NCBI GenBank assembly: GCA_033557835.1
Contig: JAWQRO010000305.1
Coordinates: 1 to 43,683 of the forward strand
Length of the DNA stretch: 43,683 nt
Reading direction: 5' to 3'
Source of the DNA: Helochares maculicollis
Lineage: Eukaryota; Arthropoda; Insecta; Coleoptera; Hydrophilidae
The notes beneath the pieces were generated by a model. The model made no database searches. It was not told the origin of the DNA and saw nothing but the letters and a program-made list of their open reading frames with translations. The first letter of the stretch is position 1. Each line of letters begins with the position of its first letter. The position numbers and the translations under genes are program-made. Below, in pieces: positions 20,421-32,222 of this stretch.

Positions 20421-22344
20421 GTTGGAACATGACCCAAATCCGGTCTCTCCTTTGATAAATTAAAATTCCAATTTATTGAGTGGCAACTATCTAATTTATT
20501 CTAGAATGTGCTCAAATATTACAGCATAGCCAAACAACAAAATTCATACATTTGCATAAATGTAACAAGGCGAAGCAAAATAATAACGTTTTTATTTTAC
20601 AGTTTAATTGTATAAAAATTATATTTGCTCTATACAAATGCTAATAAAATAAACTGAATTATTGATGCTGGATATATGCATATTAAGCGAATAAAATTAC
20701 ATGCTTAATACAGAACTGAAGTAGTTATAAAGACCGGTGCTTGCAATTCGGTGAAGTGACGACTCTTATTTCTTTGTGAGAGTTGTATAGAAAGTTCCTT
20801 TAAAGGCTAAAATTGACATTACATTTGGAGTTGCTTATCCAAACAATATTGGAAGCCTACTTATCAAAAAGCAATCATTTTTACATCAATGAAGACTATT
20901 TGCATTACATTTAAAGTGAGACCGCGAAACTCATGCTTCAACTCTTTCTTTATTATCTATGTCAAAAATGTATATTCGAAAGTGAAGATTTAAGTTTTTT
21001 TTTAAAGTGATACTAAAATAGTCCAAAACTGTAGTTCTACGATATTTCCACAACAACGAAATTCCGTTTTTTCATCAAAAATTTCATAGCATTTGTTGAT
21101 AAGGTAGCAAATTGTATTCAAAAAATTTAGAATAGTTACTATTTCAACTAACGGATAAGAGAAAACTGTCTCATTTCTTATGTTAAAACATTAATGTGGA
21201 CCAAACATGTCACAGGTACAAAGCGAATAGACAATAATTTATTTAAGCATGAGCAAAGCAATTGCGAATTATTAGCAAAACTTTATGCAGCATCAAATAC
21301 AGTATTCTAGGAGCAATAAATGTGGCAACAAGTTACATCACTAAATCGACTATCCTAGAACACTAGCTTTATTATTTACCTTTAGTATGGAAAAAACTTG
21401 TTTCCTGTGGCCTGAGAAAATAAAAGGATAGTTTAGAGATAAAGAAATTTCATCACTATAATATCATTATTTTGTATTAGCACTAAAAACAAACAATACC
21501 GCATGCAGAGGCAATCCTATTTTCTGAATCATTCGGCAATTTATTTCAGAACTCGCTTAAAGAACAACTATAACTTTAATATCCATAACCCACTCCTCAT
21601 GATAGAATATTGTTTCTGGCGCTCAGAGGTAATTTTTACATGATTGTACCCTATAAATGCTATAGTTGTTTCAACAGCGTGACAGAAAAATATTCATTAG
21701 CATAATAAGCAACGACGCCTTTGTTTGAAATTTCGTATTATAATAATCAATTGTATATAATTAGTTGCTAATAATAACTACAAGTGGGCTGGCAGTTATT
21801 ATGCACAATGCGTATTGTATAACGCGAGTAGGCAGCTTCGATTGAAGTTGGAGATTTGTGTATGATTGCATGCTTGTTACTGTTTTGATATACAATTTAT
21901 ACATAATACGGCAATTGCATGGAGATACATTTTGCGCCGCAATGCGACAATTTTTTGCATTAATCTCACACTAAAACATTTAGCGCTCAATAGATTCATA
22001 CATATACATTTTTGACCTATGAAGACCGATAAAATATTCCATCAAATGCAGGAATGCAATTATCTTTGACAATACTATTGGAGAGGGAAAGTTCATTTAT
22101 CTTTTTTAGCGAAATGAAGCTCGCCACAGCTCGAATTAATCGCTAACATTGGGATTGAAACGACAGAAAAAATAGATTCAAAATATTTCATCATGATAGT
22201 ATGATTTTTTTTTATTGTTGACTGCTTCTGTTTACAACCAACCATTAGAGATTATTTAGTATTTTATTTTTCAGTTGACATTTGATGATCACTTTTCAAT
22301 TTTACTTGTATTACGGTATACTTCATACATAACATCCAATTAAA
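20421..22344. other. Unannotated AT-rich stretch
   Basis: Nothing recognised: no long open frame, no TIR, no RNA gene. Confidence 0.5.
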
Positions 22345-22622
22345 ACGGCAAGAGATGATAATGCAACTACATAAAATTAGTAAAATTCTTATTCTTACGT
22401 TTTAGGCCACGTTCTGTCTCTTGTAGTTCAAAAAAATTTAACGCGGTACAACAACTTTTGACTTCAGTTGTTGATGGTTTTTTTGCTGTTTGTATTTCAT
22501 AAGGACGGTTTTGCATTCATGAAAACATAACGCCTCAAGATTTTGACGCACTTAACGACGTGTTTTGAATTTGATGCTGGTATTTTATTGAGATAAAAGT
22601 GCCTGCAAATTGTAACCCTGTA
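22345..22622 (-). repeat. Unclassified dispersed repeat, minus-strand copy
   Basis: Read on the minus strand, this matches 42026-42295 in order: ACAGGG near the start, GGCAC-TTTAT, an AATAAAA-ACC-GCATCA block, TTTTCATGAA-GCAAAACCG, TCCTTAT, AACAACT-AAGTCAAA and finally GACAG-GTG-CCT. The two copies differ at roughly a quarter of positions and are in inverted orientation about 19.5 kb apart. The ACAGGG start resembles the tip of some insect DNA transposons, but I could not find a matching inverted end. Family unknown. Confidence 0.65.
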
Positions 22623-24880
22623 ATTATAGATAACAACGCCAGGTCTTATTCACAAGACCGTTCTAAGAATAATTTTATCTAATTTTCTTTTTGCCCAATT
22701 TCAAAAAACAACCGAATAAAAGTACATCAATTTCTAGCTAAGTTAGCAGTTTTACTTTAAATACTTTTAATTCAATAATTAATTACCAGAAACTATGGGT
22801 GAATATTGAGTTTCTGTAAAAATAAACTGTTTAATGAGTCATTTTCGTATATAAATATTATTTTTAGCTCTTACCTAGATTCTACTACTATATACTATAC
22901 TATTTGCCTCTTTAAAGTATTAATAATATTAAAATATATTTTTCGAATTCAACCTAGCAACTTGCAGAGCGTTAAGTGAAAACAAATTTATTAACACTAC
23001 AAGCTTAAAAATTTTGCTTAGATGTACAATAGCTTTGTTAAGAGGAACTTTCAGTTTCAGTCAAAAACTAGAATTTAAACCAATTATTTTACGCTTTTAT
23101 GCGGCAGCACTCGCCGCCTAAAAAACACGCAAGTCGTAAAAGTTCTGTTGATTGTGTCTGCTGCCTATGGCAGATTTTATCTCTACATTTTCTAAAAAGA
23201 AAATCTAAACCTATGGTAAACCTCATATTTATCGAGAGCTTAGAGCAAAACAAGTGGAGAAACTTGTGATGGATATTTCAGTCATTATGACTTATAATGA
23301 AAAGTTGTTGACAAAAGATTTTCAATTTAAAATTTACCCGTAAAAATTATATAAATAATTCTAAGCATTGATTTCTAAATGAGTTCATCTATAGAAAAAT
23401 TATGAAAGATGTACCCAAATGTAAAAAATATTTAAATTATCTCATATGAATTACTCAGTTTCCAGCTATCGTGTTGCTCATAATCATTAAAATTGATTAG
23501 CTGGAGAAAAAAATACAATGCAGACATTACTGCTCATTGGTTACTCTAGATTGCAAGTGATGATACTTCTACTTAATTTTGGAATTCATAGTTCATCTAT
23601 TGGCTCAACTACCAATTGCTATTTATAGTCGTTCGTTCATTCTCAGTATTCTTAAAACTTAAAAGTAGTTTTATGCAACAAACATTCTATTGACATGCAT
23701 TTTGTGAAAATACACATATCTTATTCTTAAAACCAGCTTTAACCCTTCAATACGGTTATAAGCCTTGTCCTATATTTCACCGCAAAAATTGATTTATGTC
23801 TTTTGATTTGCAGCAATAGTAGCATTCTGAAATTGCTGCGAATTTTAAGCTCAAATGGTACACCACTTTACGATGTGCATGTATACCACGTTACTGAATA
23901 GGCGCATCAAGCATGGAATATTTATGGCATTGCAAATGCAAAACCCACTTTATACGAATGCACCATCCAATTTAAATGTCATTGTTGGCGTATTTCCTAT
24001 TTTGTATTTTATCTAAGCACTCTGTTTGATATGAGTGATGGCATATGAAATTTTGAGAAATGCATGCTACGAAAATGCACTTGAAGACTCAACAAGAGTA
24101 GTAATGCCTATCCCACATCACCATCTAATCTATTTTGTATATACTCTTCAGAGGTACCTCAAGGTACATTTAACATTTTTCAAAATCATCGCTGTACACT
24201 TTCCATTTAGTCCAAGCAAGTACGATTAGAGTCTACCGTAATAAGCGGATTTGCAAGTGAGTCCCAGACCCGTTTAATGAAATTCCTTAATTTATGTCTA
24301 AATTGAGAAATATTTAGATAACCTTCGAAAATTAAGAAATATCTTGTAATTTGTCGTATATTCTTTTTAGTCGAGAGAGTAGACAATATTTAGCCAATTT
24401 GAAGTCAAATATCAGAGACATTCATTATTAAATAAAAGAGAGATTTAAGAACGGGCCACTGCTTTATGTTTAAGGGGGCACAACCTACCGAATTTAAACA
24501 GTAATAGAATTAATGTTCACCGTCTCGAATCCTCCAACTTTCTGCAATTATTTATATAACTCTAAATTGTCTTGCGCGAGAGAAACATTACGCTAAATTA
24601 AGTGCAAAAGTTTTACGATTCCTTCCAAACAAAACGTTAAGTATTTGGTTTAACAAGAACAGCGTTCAGAACCTAATTAAAATTAGTTCTTTAATTGAAG
24701 TTTATTAGAATCTTCTTTGAGTTCTTGCTGAAAAGATGTACAACGAGGGGTTAAGTGAAAGTCAGTTGTTTAGACAAGGCATTTTTGTTTCTTGTTCCTG
24801 TGCGCTTAATTTTTGCATATTGGAAATGTAGGTTCACTTACTTGACTTGGATACATAGTATTTCCCATGTGAACGTTTTT
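22623..24880. other. Unannotated AT-rich stretch
   Basis: Nothing recognised. The 64-codon frame at 24035-24229 has no known domain. Confidence 0.5.
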
Positions 24881-24900
24881 AGTCTACACTTGTGTAGACT
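24881..24900. other. Perfect 9 bp inverted repeat
   Basis: AGTCTACAC-TT-GTGTAGACT, a perfect 9 bp stem with a two-base centre, 60 bp left of mariner F. No second copy noticed. Confidence 0.7.
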
Positions 24901-24959
24901 ATACTCAAGTTTTCTGTGATTTGTTAAATACCCCCCTATAAATTGTAATACATACTATA

Positions 24960-26167
24960 ATAGATTGTTCATAAAGTTTTCGATTTTCGATGAAAACGGG
25001 CATTGCTACAAGCTTAAACTATGTTTTTTATGTCTTCATATGAACGTATGTGAAGTTTTATTTCAATCTGCCAACTCATTCTTTCTTTACAAGTCATTTA
25101 ACAACGACGTGTCACAGTAAGTTTTTACAATGGAAAAAATCTTGGGTATTGATTCAATTTTTATTTTTGGAGCCTAAAAATAAAAGAAATTTATGAACGA
25201 ATGTTGAAAGTGTGTCAAGACTCTTTGCCTTCAATTAGTGCAGTAGAAAGATGGGTTAGTGAATTTAAACGTGGTCGTACAAGCCTTGAAGACAATCCAC
25301 GTCAAGGGCGTCTAAAACCAGTAGCAACGCTGGAAATCGTATAAAAAATACAGGATATCGTATTGGAAAATTCTCAAGTGACTGAAAGAGATTTAGTAGA
25401 AGCTCTAGGCATCTTATTGGGCAATGTAAGTAATATTATCACTAAAGTGTTGTTTCAGAAAGCTTTGTGCACAATGGGTGCGGCATTCCCTAGCAATGGA
25501 ACAAAAACACATTCGAATGCGACTTTCTAAGCAACATTTAGAGTGTTTTCGAAAAGATAAAGTGGATTTTGTGCGTCGATTCATAACGTTAAATGAGATT
25601 TTGGTCTATCACTATGATTCGGTGTCAAATCAAGTGGCTTAAGAGCGGTGTAAACTTGTTTCTTCGGCTCCGAAACTAGTTCGTGTCCAGAAATCGGCCA
25701 CAAAGGTGTAAGCGTCAGCTTTTTGCGAAAGAAATATTAGACTAACTCAAGGAAAAAATTCGTAAAAAAAGTCCCGGTTTGTAGAAGAAAAAAATCCTTT
25801 TTCATCAGGATAATACACTGCGTCACAAGAGCATTTTGACAATGACTAAAATACAAGTACAGTTCGAATTTCTGGAGTATCCCACTGTATTCACCAAATT
25901 TGATCCCTAGCGACTTTCATCTGTTTTCAAACCTAAAAATACGCATGCGTGGAAAGCGTTTTTCATCAAATGATGAAGTCATAAAAGATGTGGAAGCGTA
26001 TTTTGCATCCCTTCTAGATTCTAACTTCAGGGATGAAATTTATAAATTAGAATATTGTTGTAATAAGTGTATTAAGACTCAGGGAGACTATACTAACTAA
26101 TAAAGAGTATTTCAAACCATAAAATTGTCTTTTATTATCGAACCGCGAAACGTATTGGACAACTTAG
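24960..26167 (+). mobile_element. Mariner element F (irritans-like), 1208 bp
   Basis: The left end is ATAGATTGTTCATAAAGTTT after TA at 24958-24959. The right end, read outward in reverse, is CTAAGTTGTCCAATACG, closed by TA at 26168-26169. Comparing the ends of the three family members gives a consensus tip CTAGGTTGTCCAATAAG. It is the longest of the three irritans-like copies and contains an almost full-length but heavily mutated transposase on the plus strand. Confidence 0.92.
25130..26100 (+). pseudogene. Mariner F transposase pseudogene (irritans-like)
   Basis: From ATG 25130 the frame reads MEKILG and is soon shifted. Then come SISAVERWVSEFKRGRTSLE, VTERDLVEALGI and GNVSNIITKVL, the two helix-turn-helix motifs. 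The first catalytic motif, normally TTDETW, reads TLNEIL (Asp to Asn, about 25590). The second reads LFHQDNTLRHKS with Asp kept (about 25800). The third lies at the start of a 66-codon frame (25900-26100), IPSDFHLFSNLK, with Asp kept and SPDL changed to SPNL. The tail KRFSSNDEV ... NKCIKTQGDYTN is typical of irritans-type transposases and ends at a stop at 26098-26100. At least a dozen lesions; inactive. Confidence 0.9.
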
Positions 26168-26169
26168 TA

Positions 26170-28022
26170 TTTTATTTGTCTGAAATGAATCACGAAATCC
26201 GACGATAAGCGTGAAAATATAAACTTTCAGTTCAAGATATCTAAAGATTGCAATGTAACAGTGCGATTGGTTTTCTAATTGAATTGCCTCAGCAACAAGA
26301 TCCCACCAATTTTATGAAACTTACTTATTTGGTTTCTCGGCAAAGAAATATATATTTCATAAGGTTACATGTTGATAGAATCTCAACCATTGGTTTTAAA
26401 ATCGCTATTTAAAACAAAGTCTAATGAAATCGTTTGACTCAAACAAAGGAATAAAAAGCAACAATTGTTTCGTCTGTTCCACATACGAAGTATCTTTTTA
26501 ATTGTTTCATTTATCCCACTGAAAATTTTACATTGTACTGCTTTGTTCAATATTCTCAGCTAATTCGATTATGAACGCCTCTCGAATAGCAGGTGCCTCC
26601 TTCCTTTATCTGATTCACTTTAGGGATTAAGGATACTTAATTAAAAAATCTAATAACGCAGTTATTCTTTTATCGGCGCTTTAGCTTATTAGTTGATAAT
26701 AATAGCAGGCAAGTGGCACGCTACCTTTTTTGATGGAGTAATTCAATCAATACCGAAGTGGCTAGAAGAAAGACGGCGAATGTTTAGCACACTTTTGAGT
26801 GATTTTCAGACTCTCTTTTTCATTATTCACTTTTCCCATCCACCAAAATGGCTTCCAAGTTAATGGTGCAGAAATAACACAAAGGATTTAATTGATAAAA
26901 AACAGGAGCACAAAGTGATATGGTAAAACCGCTTCGTTAAAACGTAATGAGTTCTCCCTTCGGGTATATTTTAGCCCTAAAAGCGATTACTTTTAAATAA
27001 CTTTCCGTGAAAAAATAATGGCTGCATAACAGGATAATTGAATGAGCAGTAAATTTCCGATATCCTACCACCTTCTGAAACCAAGCATAGTCTCGCGAAT
27101 TGGGAAGTGAGGACGAGGAAGCATTCGCTTCGTTGGTTATATACTCCTAAAAATAGACTGCAACAGTTTAATTTCGCATCGAAGCTCGAAATCGATATAC
27201 TATGTTTGAAAAACATCGACACAGAAAATTATACAGGACTATAATAATGGGACTGGTGTGAGGACGGGGAAAGGGCCCGCAGATATTTACAAATATACAA
27301 AGTAGGACCCCACCGCCCCCGATGTTGCTGCCTCTTCTCCTCAGGCTCCTGTAATATTAATGTTCTTAGCACAAATATTTTGAAATCTATATTTCAGCGC
27401 GCATGAATTATGTTTTCGTGCATTCATTAGCATCTTAATTTTAGATAAGAAAAAATACATTACGTTCAATTCTGAGTTCCGTAAATTAAAGACTTATATT
27501 TATGGAACGGATTTAATGGATTTTTTTAAGATATATAGTTCTCTTCCGTTTTATTCACTACTTGGGCTTTATTTAAATTCAAGGTGACTTCATCATTTAA
27601 CTTGCGTTTATGTCCTTGTTTAACGAAAGTTTATAGAGCTTGCTGTACGTCAACATAAAATCCATCATTCTTTGCATTTTTAGCTAATGGTGGAAAAGTG
27701 TGCGCTATTGATAAGCGTTAATTTATTAACACAATACAGGTCTAGTTATTTTAACCTAATTCTTAGCGTGATACATTTCCATATACTAAGCACAGTTCGG
27801 GGTAGAAAAGTAATGGCGACTATGATAAAATGCTTTCTTCACGGCTTTTATTGATTCTGCAGTATCCAAGTCAAAAATCACACTTACAGGTTGCAGTTTT
27901 TGTAGCAAAAGTTTTTAACAAAAAGTTCATTTTTAGATGCTCGTTCAACCTGAGACTTCATACCTAAACGGTTTTTAGTGCCTTTCATACGTGTAATATA
28001 TTTCAAGTCAATAGCTCTATTA
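26170..28022. other. Unannotated stretch
   Basis: No element recognised. An 81-codon minus-strand frame at 26977-27222 shows no known domain. A short GC-rich patch near 27250-27350 (AAAGGGCCCG, CCCCACCGCCCCCG) stands out from the background without forming a recognisable gene. Confidence 0.5.
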
Positions 28023-28315
28023 AAATGCCTAGTTTAGTTGAAAACCTTTCACAACTGGGCAGGTAAACAGGTACTTTCAGTGGCCCTACATACGTCAAAA
28101 ATTGATACAGGTCTACGATAGTAGCCGTATGCTAAATTTCTTCACTCTAGTTCAGACAATCGGACCGCTACACACACAAAGAGAGAACATGCCAAAAGTG
28201 GTCAAAACGGATTCACAGGCACTCAAAACGGGGAAATTCATCAAAATCTTAAGGTCGAATTTTTTCATCATCCCAAAACTTCTCAGTACTTTGTATAGTA
28301 ATACAGGAATATAAA
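28023..28315 (-). repeat. Microsatellite-bearing dispersed repeat, minus-strand copy
   Basis: On the minus strand the landmarks appear in family order: CCTGTATTACTATAC near 28315, GATTTTGATGAA, GTGAATCCGTTTTGACC, GGCATGTTC, a short TGTGTGTG run, GTCTGAACTAGAGTG, TTTAGCATACGG, GTAGGGCCACTG, AAAGTACCTGTTTACCTGCC. It starts at the same internal point as the nested copy at 31267, so both are 5'-truncated relative to copies X and Y. A 70-codon frame on the opposite strand (28102-28314) is a chance frame. Confidence 0.82.
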
Positions 28316-28321
28316 AATAGT

Positions 28322-28480
28322 CGTCAAAATTGTTATTGATCTTGAGGTTATAACGGTTACAGAATTCATTTTAACCACTATTGTCATGCCGTCTGTGTGT
28401 TTATGTGCAAACGTAATAGAGATTAAACTGTTTGAACTGGAACACTTAAATTTATTTGGGACACAAAAAACCATTAGAGG
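28322..28480 (+). repeat. Microsatellite-bearing dispersed repeat, plus-strand copy, diverged
   Basis: ATTCATTTTAACCACTATTG, GTCATGCCG, TCTGTGTGTTTATGTG and GTTTGAACTGGAAC line up with the family around its microsatellite slot. It lies head to head with the copy at 28023-28315, separated by only a few bases, and is more diverged than that copy. Confidence 0.6.
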
Positions 28481-28965
28481 GGTCCTATTAGCCTAAGCTG
28501 ATTTCGCAAACTAGTTGTGTAAGCCGTGGAGTGAATAAATTAATAAAAATGTCACAAACATTCTTTTGTTTTGTGCCCGAGCAAAAACTCAAAGAACATT
28601 TATGCACGTACTTCAATTTCTTGGTAACTTCATAACGATATTTGCGTTAAAATATGAAACTGTACATTGAAATATTACAGCAGAATATGTTTTACGCAAA
28701 AGATCTTGTAAATAAATTTATCGCATCTTTAGTTTCTGACTAGGCTTAAACGACGAAACAATTTTTAAATCTATAAAATAGAAAAGGTGACTTTGTTTTT
28801 TGTAGTATCGATACCATGCAAGCAAAATATCTGAATAATGATTAAAACAAGTGATAAGAATAGAAAGAAATTATTGAGAAGTAAAATTATCCTCTGTCTG
28901 AGCCTGTAAGGAATTTTAAAATCCGTTAAACTGTCGTTCCATATTCAATTTTATTAACAATCTAA
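28481..28965. other. Unannotated spacer
   Basis: Nothing recognised. Confidence 0.5.
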
Positions 28966-29036
28966 TTTAAAAAATACTAAATTTCACTTCTGACAATCAT
29001 CTAAGGAAGCGAATCCATAAAGTAGCTATTAAAACG
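28966..29036 (+). repeat. Dispersed repeat with hairpin-like core, degenerate copy
   Basis: TCACTTCTGAC-AT ... GAAGCGAA-CC-TAAAG ... TAGCTATTAAAA matches 41819-41900 in order. The stem seen in the other copy is not preserved here. Confidence 0.5.
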
Positions 29037-29561
29037 TGCATCCTATTGGTCTTGCACGAAGGTTAAATCTGTATTCGCCAACACGCAATGAGACAGCTTG
29101 TCGTTGAGGCTCAAACCATCCTTAAAGCCGTGAATCGGATGTTCACGTTAGGTACCAATAAAGTTCCCTCGGGAGATAGTAAGACCTAAGATATCAAAAG
29201 AAGGCACCTGTGCAACACCGCAAAAAACCTTGTAAACAAACATTTTATTTACTGGTAGCTAATTAATTGTGTTGGTTACTTAAATACTCTCCGCGTTATT
29301 TGTAAATATGGTTATAATGATAAATATTCATATGGTTTTCGAAATAAACAGCAATTTCTATAATTTTAATTAATAGAAAGATAGTCTTAGAAGCATAAAT
29401 AAAATCGTTTCATTTGGAATGAATTTTATATTCAATAACACTCTCTAAAACCATTCAAATTTTTATCAGTACCCATCTGCATTTACCTACAAAGTTTTAA
29501 AATTATTTTCATTCTTGTGAAAAAACTTGGAGAGCTTCCACGCAACATTTGGCACATAATA
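29037..29561. other. Unannotated spacer left of mariner E
   Basis: 29040-29220 is less AT-rich and could be translated in part, but no domain is recognised and no start-to-stop frame of useful length exists. The rest is AT-rich with nothing identified. Confidence 0.45.
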
Positions 29562-29563
29562 TA

Positions 29564-30608
29564 CAGGATGCGCAAGTTTAAAATGTCGTTTTGTTGTCAA
29601 GAGATGGCGCATGAAATCTATTGATAACCTTTAGAACCCAAAGCGCCGTACTTTGGGAAGACTACCCACTTCAGAACGTCATATTCGTGTAGTTGCTTAC
29701 TAGTTAGTAGCATACTTCTCTTTCGTGCTAAACGTCAAATTTTGAGCCAAGTAAAGAGCATTTGCGGCATGTAATGATTTTCTTGTTCAATCAAATGAAA
29801 AAGGCTTTGGAAAGTCATCGAATTTTTGTAAAGACTTGCGACTATTTTGATCCAACTGTCAAGACTTGTGAACGCTGGTTTCAACGGTTCTAAAGTGGCG
29901 ATTTCAATGTTATTGACAAAGAATGTGAAAATCCAAAAAAAAGTTTGAAGACGATGAATAACAAGCATTTTGGACGAAGACGATACACCAACACAATAAA
30001 TGATGGTGGAGCAGTTGATTGTCACTCGGCAAGCCATTTCCGATCAACTAAGGCCCATGGGGAAAATTTAAAAAGTTGGAAAATGGGTTCCACACAAACT
30101 GAACGAACGACAGATGGAAAGATGAAAAACTGTGAAGGGAGTAGTGTACTACGAGTTTCTCCAACCCGACGAAACAGTTAATAACGCTCGCTACCAACAA
30201 CAAATGATCAATTTAAACCACGCATTGATCGAAAAATACTCAGAATGGGCTAGAAGACATGGGAAAGTCATTCTGCAGCATGACAACACTCTTGCACATT
30301 CAGCCAACCGCACTCGCCAAATTCAACAGATCAGGCACCATCTGATTATCATCTCTTCTCATCGATTGGACACGCACTGGCTGAACAACACTTCAAGACT
30401 CTCTAGAATGTACAAAAATTGCTCGATGAATGCATATCAATGAAAGTTGAAATATTCTTTTGGAATGATATCCATAAATTGCTCAAGAGATGGATAAAAT
30501 GAGTAAAAAGCGGGGACCAATACTTTGAATAAAACTGTTTTGTCATTGTTCTTAAATAACTGCGCATTTTTCATGAAAAAAAACGATATTTTAAAATTGC
30601 GCACTTGG
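29564..30608 (+). mobile_element. Mariner element E (mauritiana/Mos1-like), 1045 bp
   Basis: The left end is CAGGATGCGCAAGTTTAAAA after TA at 29562-29563. The right end is TTTTAAAATTGCGCACTTGG, closed by TA at 30609-30610. Same family as B and D. The element is about 175 bp shorter than D because two parts of the transposase are deleted. Its right flank (30611-30665) recurs beside a different mariner at 32376-32440. Confidence 0.94.
29732..30532 (+). pseudogene. Mariner E transposase pseudogene, first catalytic region deleted
   Basis: The start codon is destroyed: where D has AACATGTCG, E has AACGTCA. Pieces in order: FLFNQMKKALESHRIFVK, CERWFQRF, an intact TRQAISDQL in a shifted frame, VGKWVPHKLNERQMER. 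The sequence then jumps to KGVVYYEFLQPDETVNNARY, removing about 70 residues with the first catalytic Asp. Next, NLNHALIEKYSEWARRHG and ILQHDNTLAHSA keep the second Asp. A second small deletion precedes PSDYHLFSS, where the third Asp is kept. The tail IHKLLKRW ends at a stop at 30530-30532. Two short open frames (29945-30181 and 30132-30443) are pieces of this pseudogene or its shadows. Confidence 0.9.
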
Positions 30609-30610
30609 TA

Positions 30611-30665
30611 ATGTAAAACTTAGACTTCATGTTTTTAATATACATTAGTGTGTTTATTCCTTGAT
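30611..30665 (+). repeat. Flank repeat next to mariner E
   Basis: AT-TAAAACTTAGAC, CATG, TTTTTAATATACATTAGTG and GTTTATTC match 32376-32440, which adjoins the 5' tip of the reverse mariner G. The two copies begin at the closing TA of two different mariner families. Confidence 0.7.
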
Positions 30666-30905
30666 CCACATACCAAATACAAAAAGGGCAAAGTGAACGA
30701 ATTTCAAGTAAGTGACTACTTTGCTGCTACATTTTAAAAGTCTTTAAAACTAAAGTGTAGCCACCAAAATTTAAAATCTGAAATACGGTTTGTTCAAATT
30801 GTTTATGTGTATTCTTCTCCTTAAAAGAAGCTTATATGCCCCTAACTTGCTGTTTTGGTGGAACATTTGGAGAGCATATGCTATTTTTCCCATAGCTTTC
30901 CATAG
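30666..30905. other. Spacer between mariner E flank and mariner G
   Basis: No element recognised. Frames at 30790-31002 and 30908-31111 on the plus strand are antisense shadows that run into mariner G. Confidence 0.5.
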
Positions 30906-31266
30906 CTATGAATCGACGCTCAAAATCTACTTCATCCTATTCAAAATGCTTAAATGTTGCCGAGAAAGTCGAAGCCATAATATTGCTCACACTGCCCAAT
31001 GAAATGCCTAGGGTTTATACAAGATCTCTTTCAGTCAGTCGAAGATTTTCCAATACGATATCCTGTATTTTTTCCACGATTTCTGATGTTGCTATTTTAA
31101 GATGTCCTTAACGTGGATCATCAATGTTTGTACAACTACGTTTAAATTCAGCAACCCATCTTTCTACTGTACTAATTGAAGGCGAAGACACTTTCATCAT
31201 TCGTTCATAAATTTCTTTTGCTTTTAAACCATTAAAAATAAAAATACCGTCACTACACGATACTTG
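30906..31266 (-). pseudogene. Mariner G transposase pseudogene, N-terminal part only
   Basis: Minus strand: NGLKAKEIYERMMKVSS, PSISTVERWVAEFKRS, a stop after DDPR, then EIVEKIQDIVLENLRLTERD and TLGISLGSVSNIM, the two DNA-binding motifs. An internal deletion of about 75 bases follows, then FSATFKHFE, stop, DEVDFERRFI. The catalytic domain is absent. The start codon region was destroyed by the nested insertion. Same family as C and F. Confidence 0.85.
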
Positions 31267-32222
31267 AGTTTTTTACATTTCCGTATACTATACGAAATAT
31301 AGTAAAGGGAAGGTATTGGGATCAGAAAAAAGTTCTGCCTCGAGATTTTGACAGATCTCTTTGAATCCATTTTGACCATTTTTGTTATGTTGTCTGTGTG
31401 TATGTGTGTCTGTGTGTGTGTATGTAAACACGATAGTGGTCAGACCGTATGAGCTGGAACAATGAAATTTGGCATACGGCCATTATCGCAAAAACTTAGA
31501 TCTGTATCAACTTTTGAAGCATGTAGGACCACCGGAAGTACCCGTTTACCTACATAGTTTTGAAAATTTTCCAAGTAAAGTAGTCATGCTATCGGCATGA
31601 AATATACACCTTATATATTGCAAAAAGTTGATAGGATACAAATTTTCAACATGATCGAAGCTCCGAAAATACTATTTGTATAATTTTGATAGTTCCAATT
31701 TAATAGGCCTTGAAATAAAAAATTTTACAAAAATGTTACAAAAATGCCTAGCATGGAAAATATAGCAATAACAAATATTTCCGTGTAAATTTGAAAACCG
31801 GAAGTGGAACTTTGCCGTTATAAATTTCATTTTTAGTTATGAATCTAAAATTGGATCCTTCCTTTAGTTATGAATTCACATTTTAAAATGCAAGCCTTCA
31901 TAAAGGGTTTTTACAAGCGTTCCATATTGCAGACTAGTGAATAGTATATATATTTTTTACACACAAAGTTTTGTACAGTATATAAAGGAATATTAAAAAT
32001 ATTCCGATGATATATATGTACTGAAAAAGAATTAAACATTCCTTATGAATATATTAATGTGTTGAAAATAGACATTGAACTATATGTAAATTATGAATAT
32101 TAAAACTTTTGCTTTTAGTTTTGAAACTCATGTAAGTGTTTCTAGTTATATTATTATTAATGGCAGGTACTTTTATGTCGTACATATGTTTATGCGGGAA
32201 TGTTGAGTGGAGACAGTCAAGA
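31267..32222 (+). repeat. Microsatellite-bearing dispersed repeat nested in mariner G
   Basis: The roughly 955 bp of foreign sequence between the two halves of mariner G defines one copy of this family. It starts AGTTTTTTACATTTCCGTAT and contains CATTTTGACCATTTTTG, the microsatellite 31391-31425, GTATGAGCTGGAACAATG, the GTAGGACCACCGGAAGTACC block, AACAAATATTTCCGTGTAAA, ATGAATTCACATTTTAAAAT and GGCAGGTACTTTTATG, ending near GGAGACAGT. No TIR is seen and no coding frame. Because mariner sequence near the transposase start is similar on both sides (AAAAAA-TCTTG and CTCAAG words), a target duplication may exist, but I could not delimit it. Confidence 0.85.
31391..31425 (+). repeat. TG/TCTG microsatellite in nested repeat
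   Basis: Imperfect TG tract with TCTG and TATG units, in the same slot as the (TG)n at 9422 and (TA)n at 11096. Confidence 0.9.

Noticed and set aside
30790..31111. Two plus-strand frames of 67-70 codons
   Set aside because: They run antisense through mariner G; the minus strand carries the recognisable helix-turn-helix motifs.
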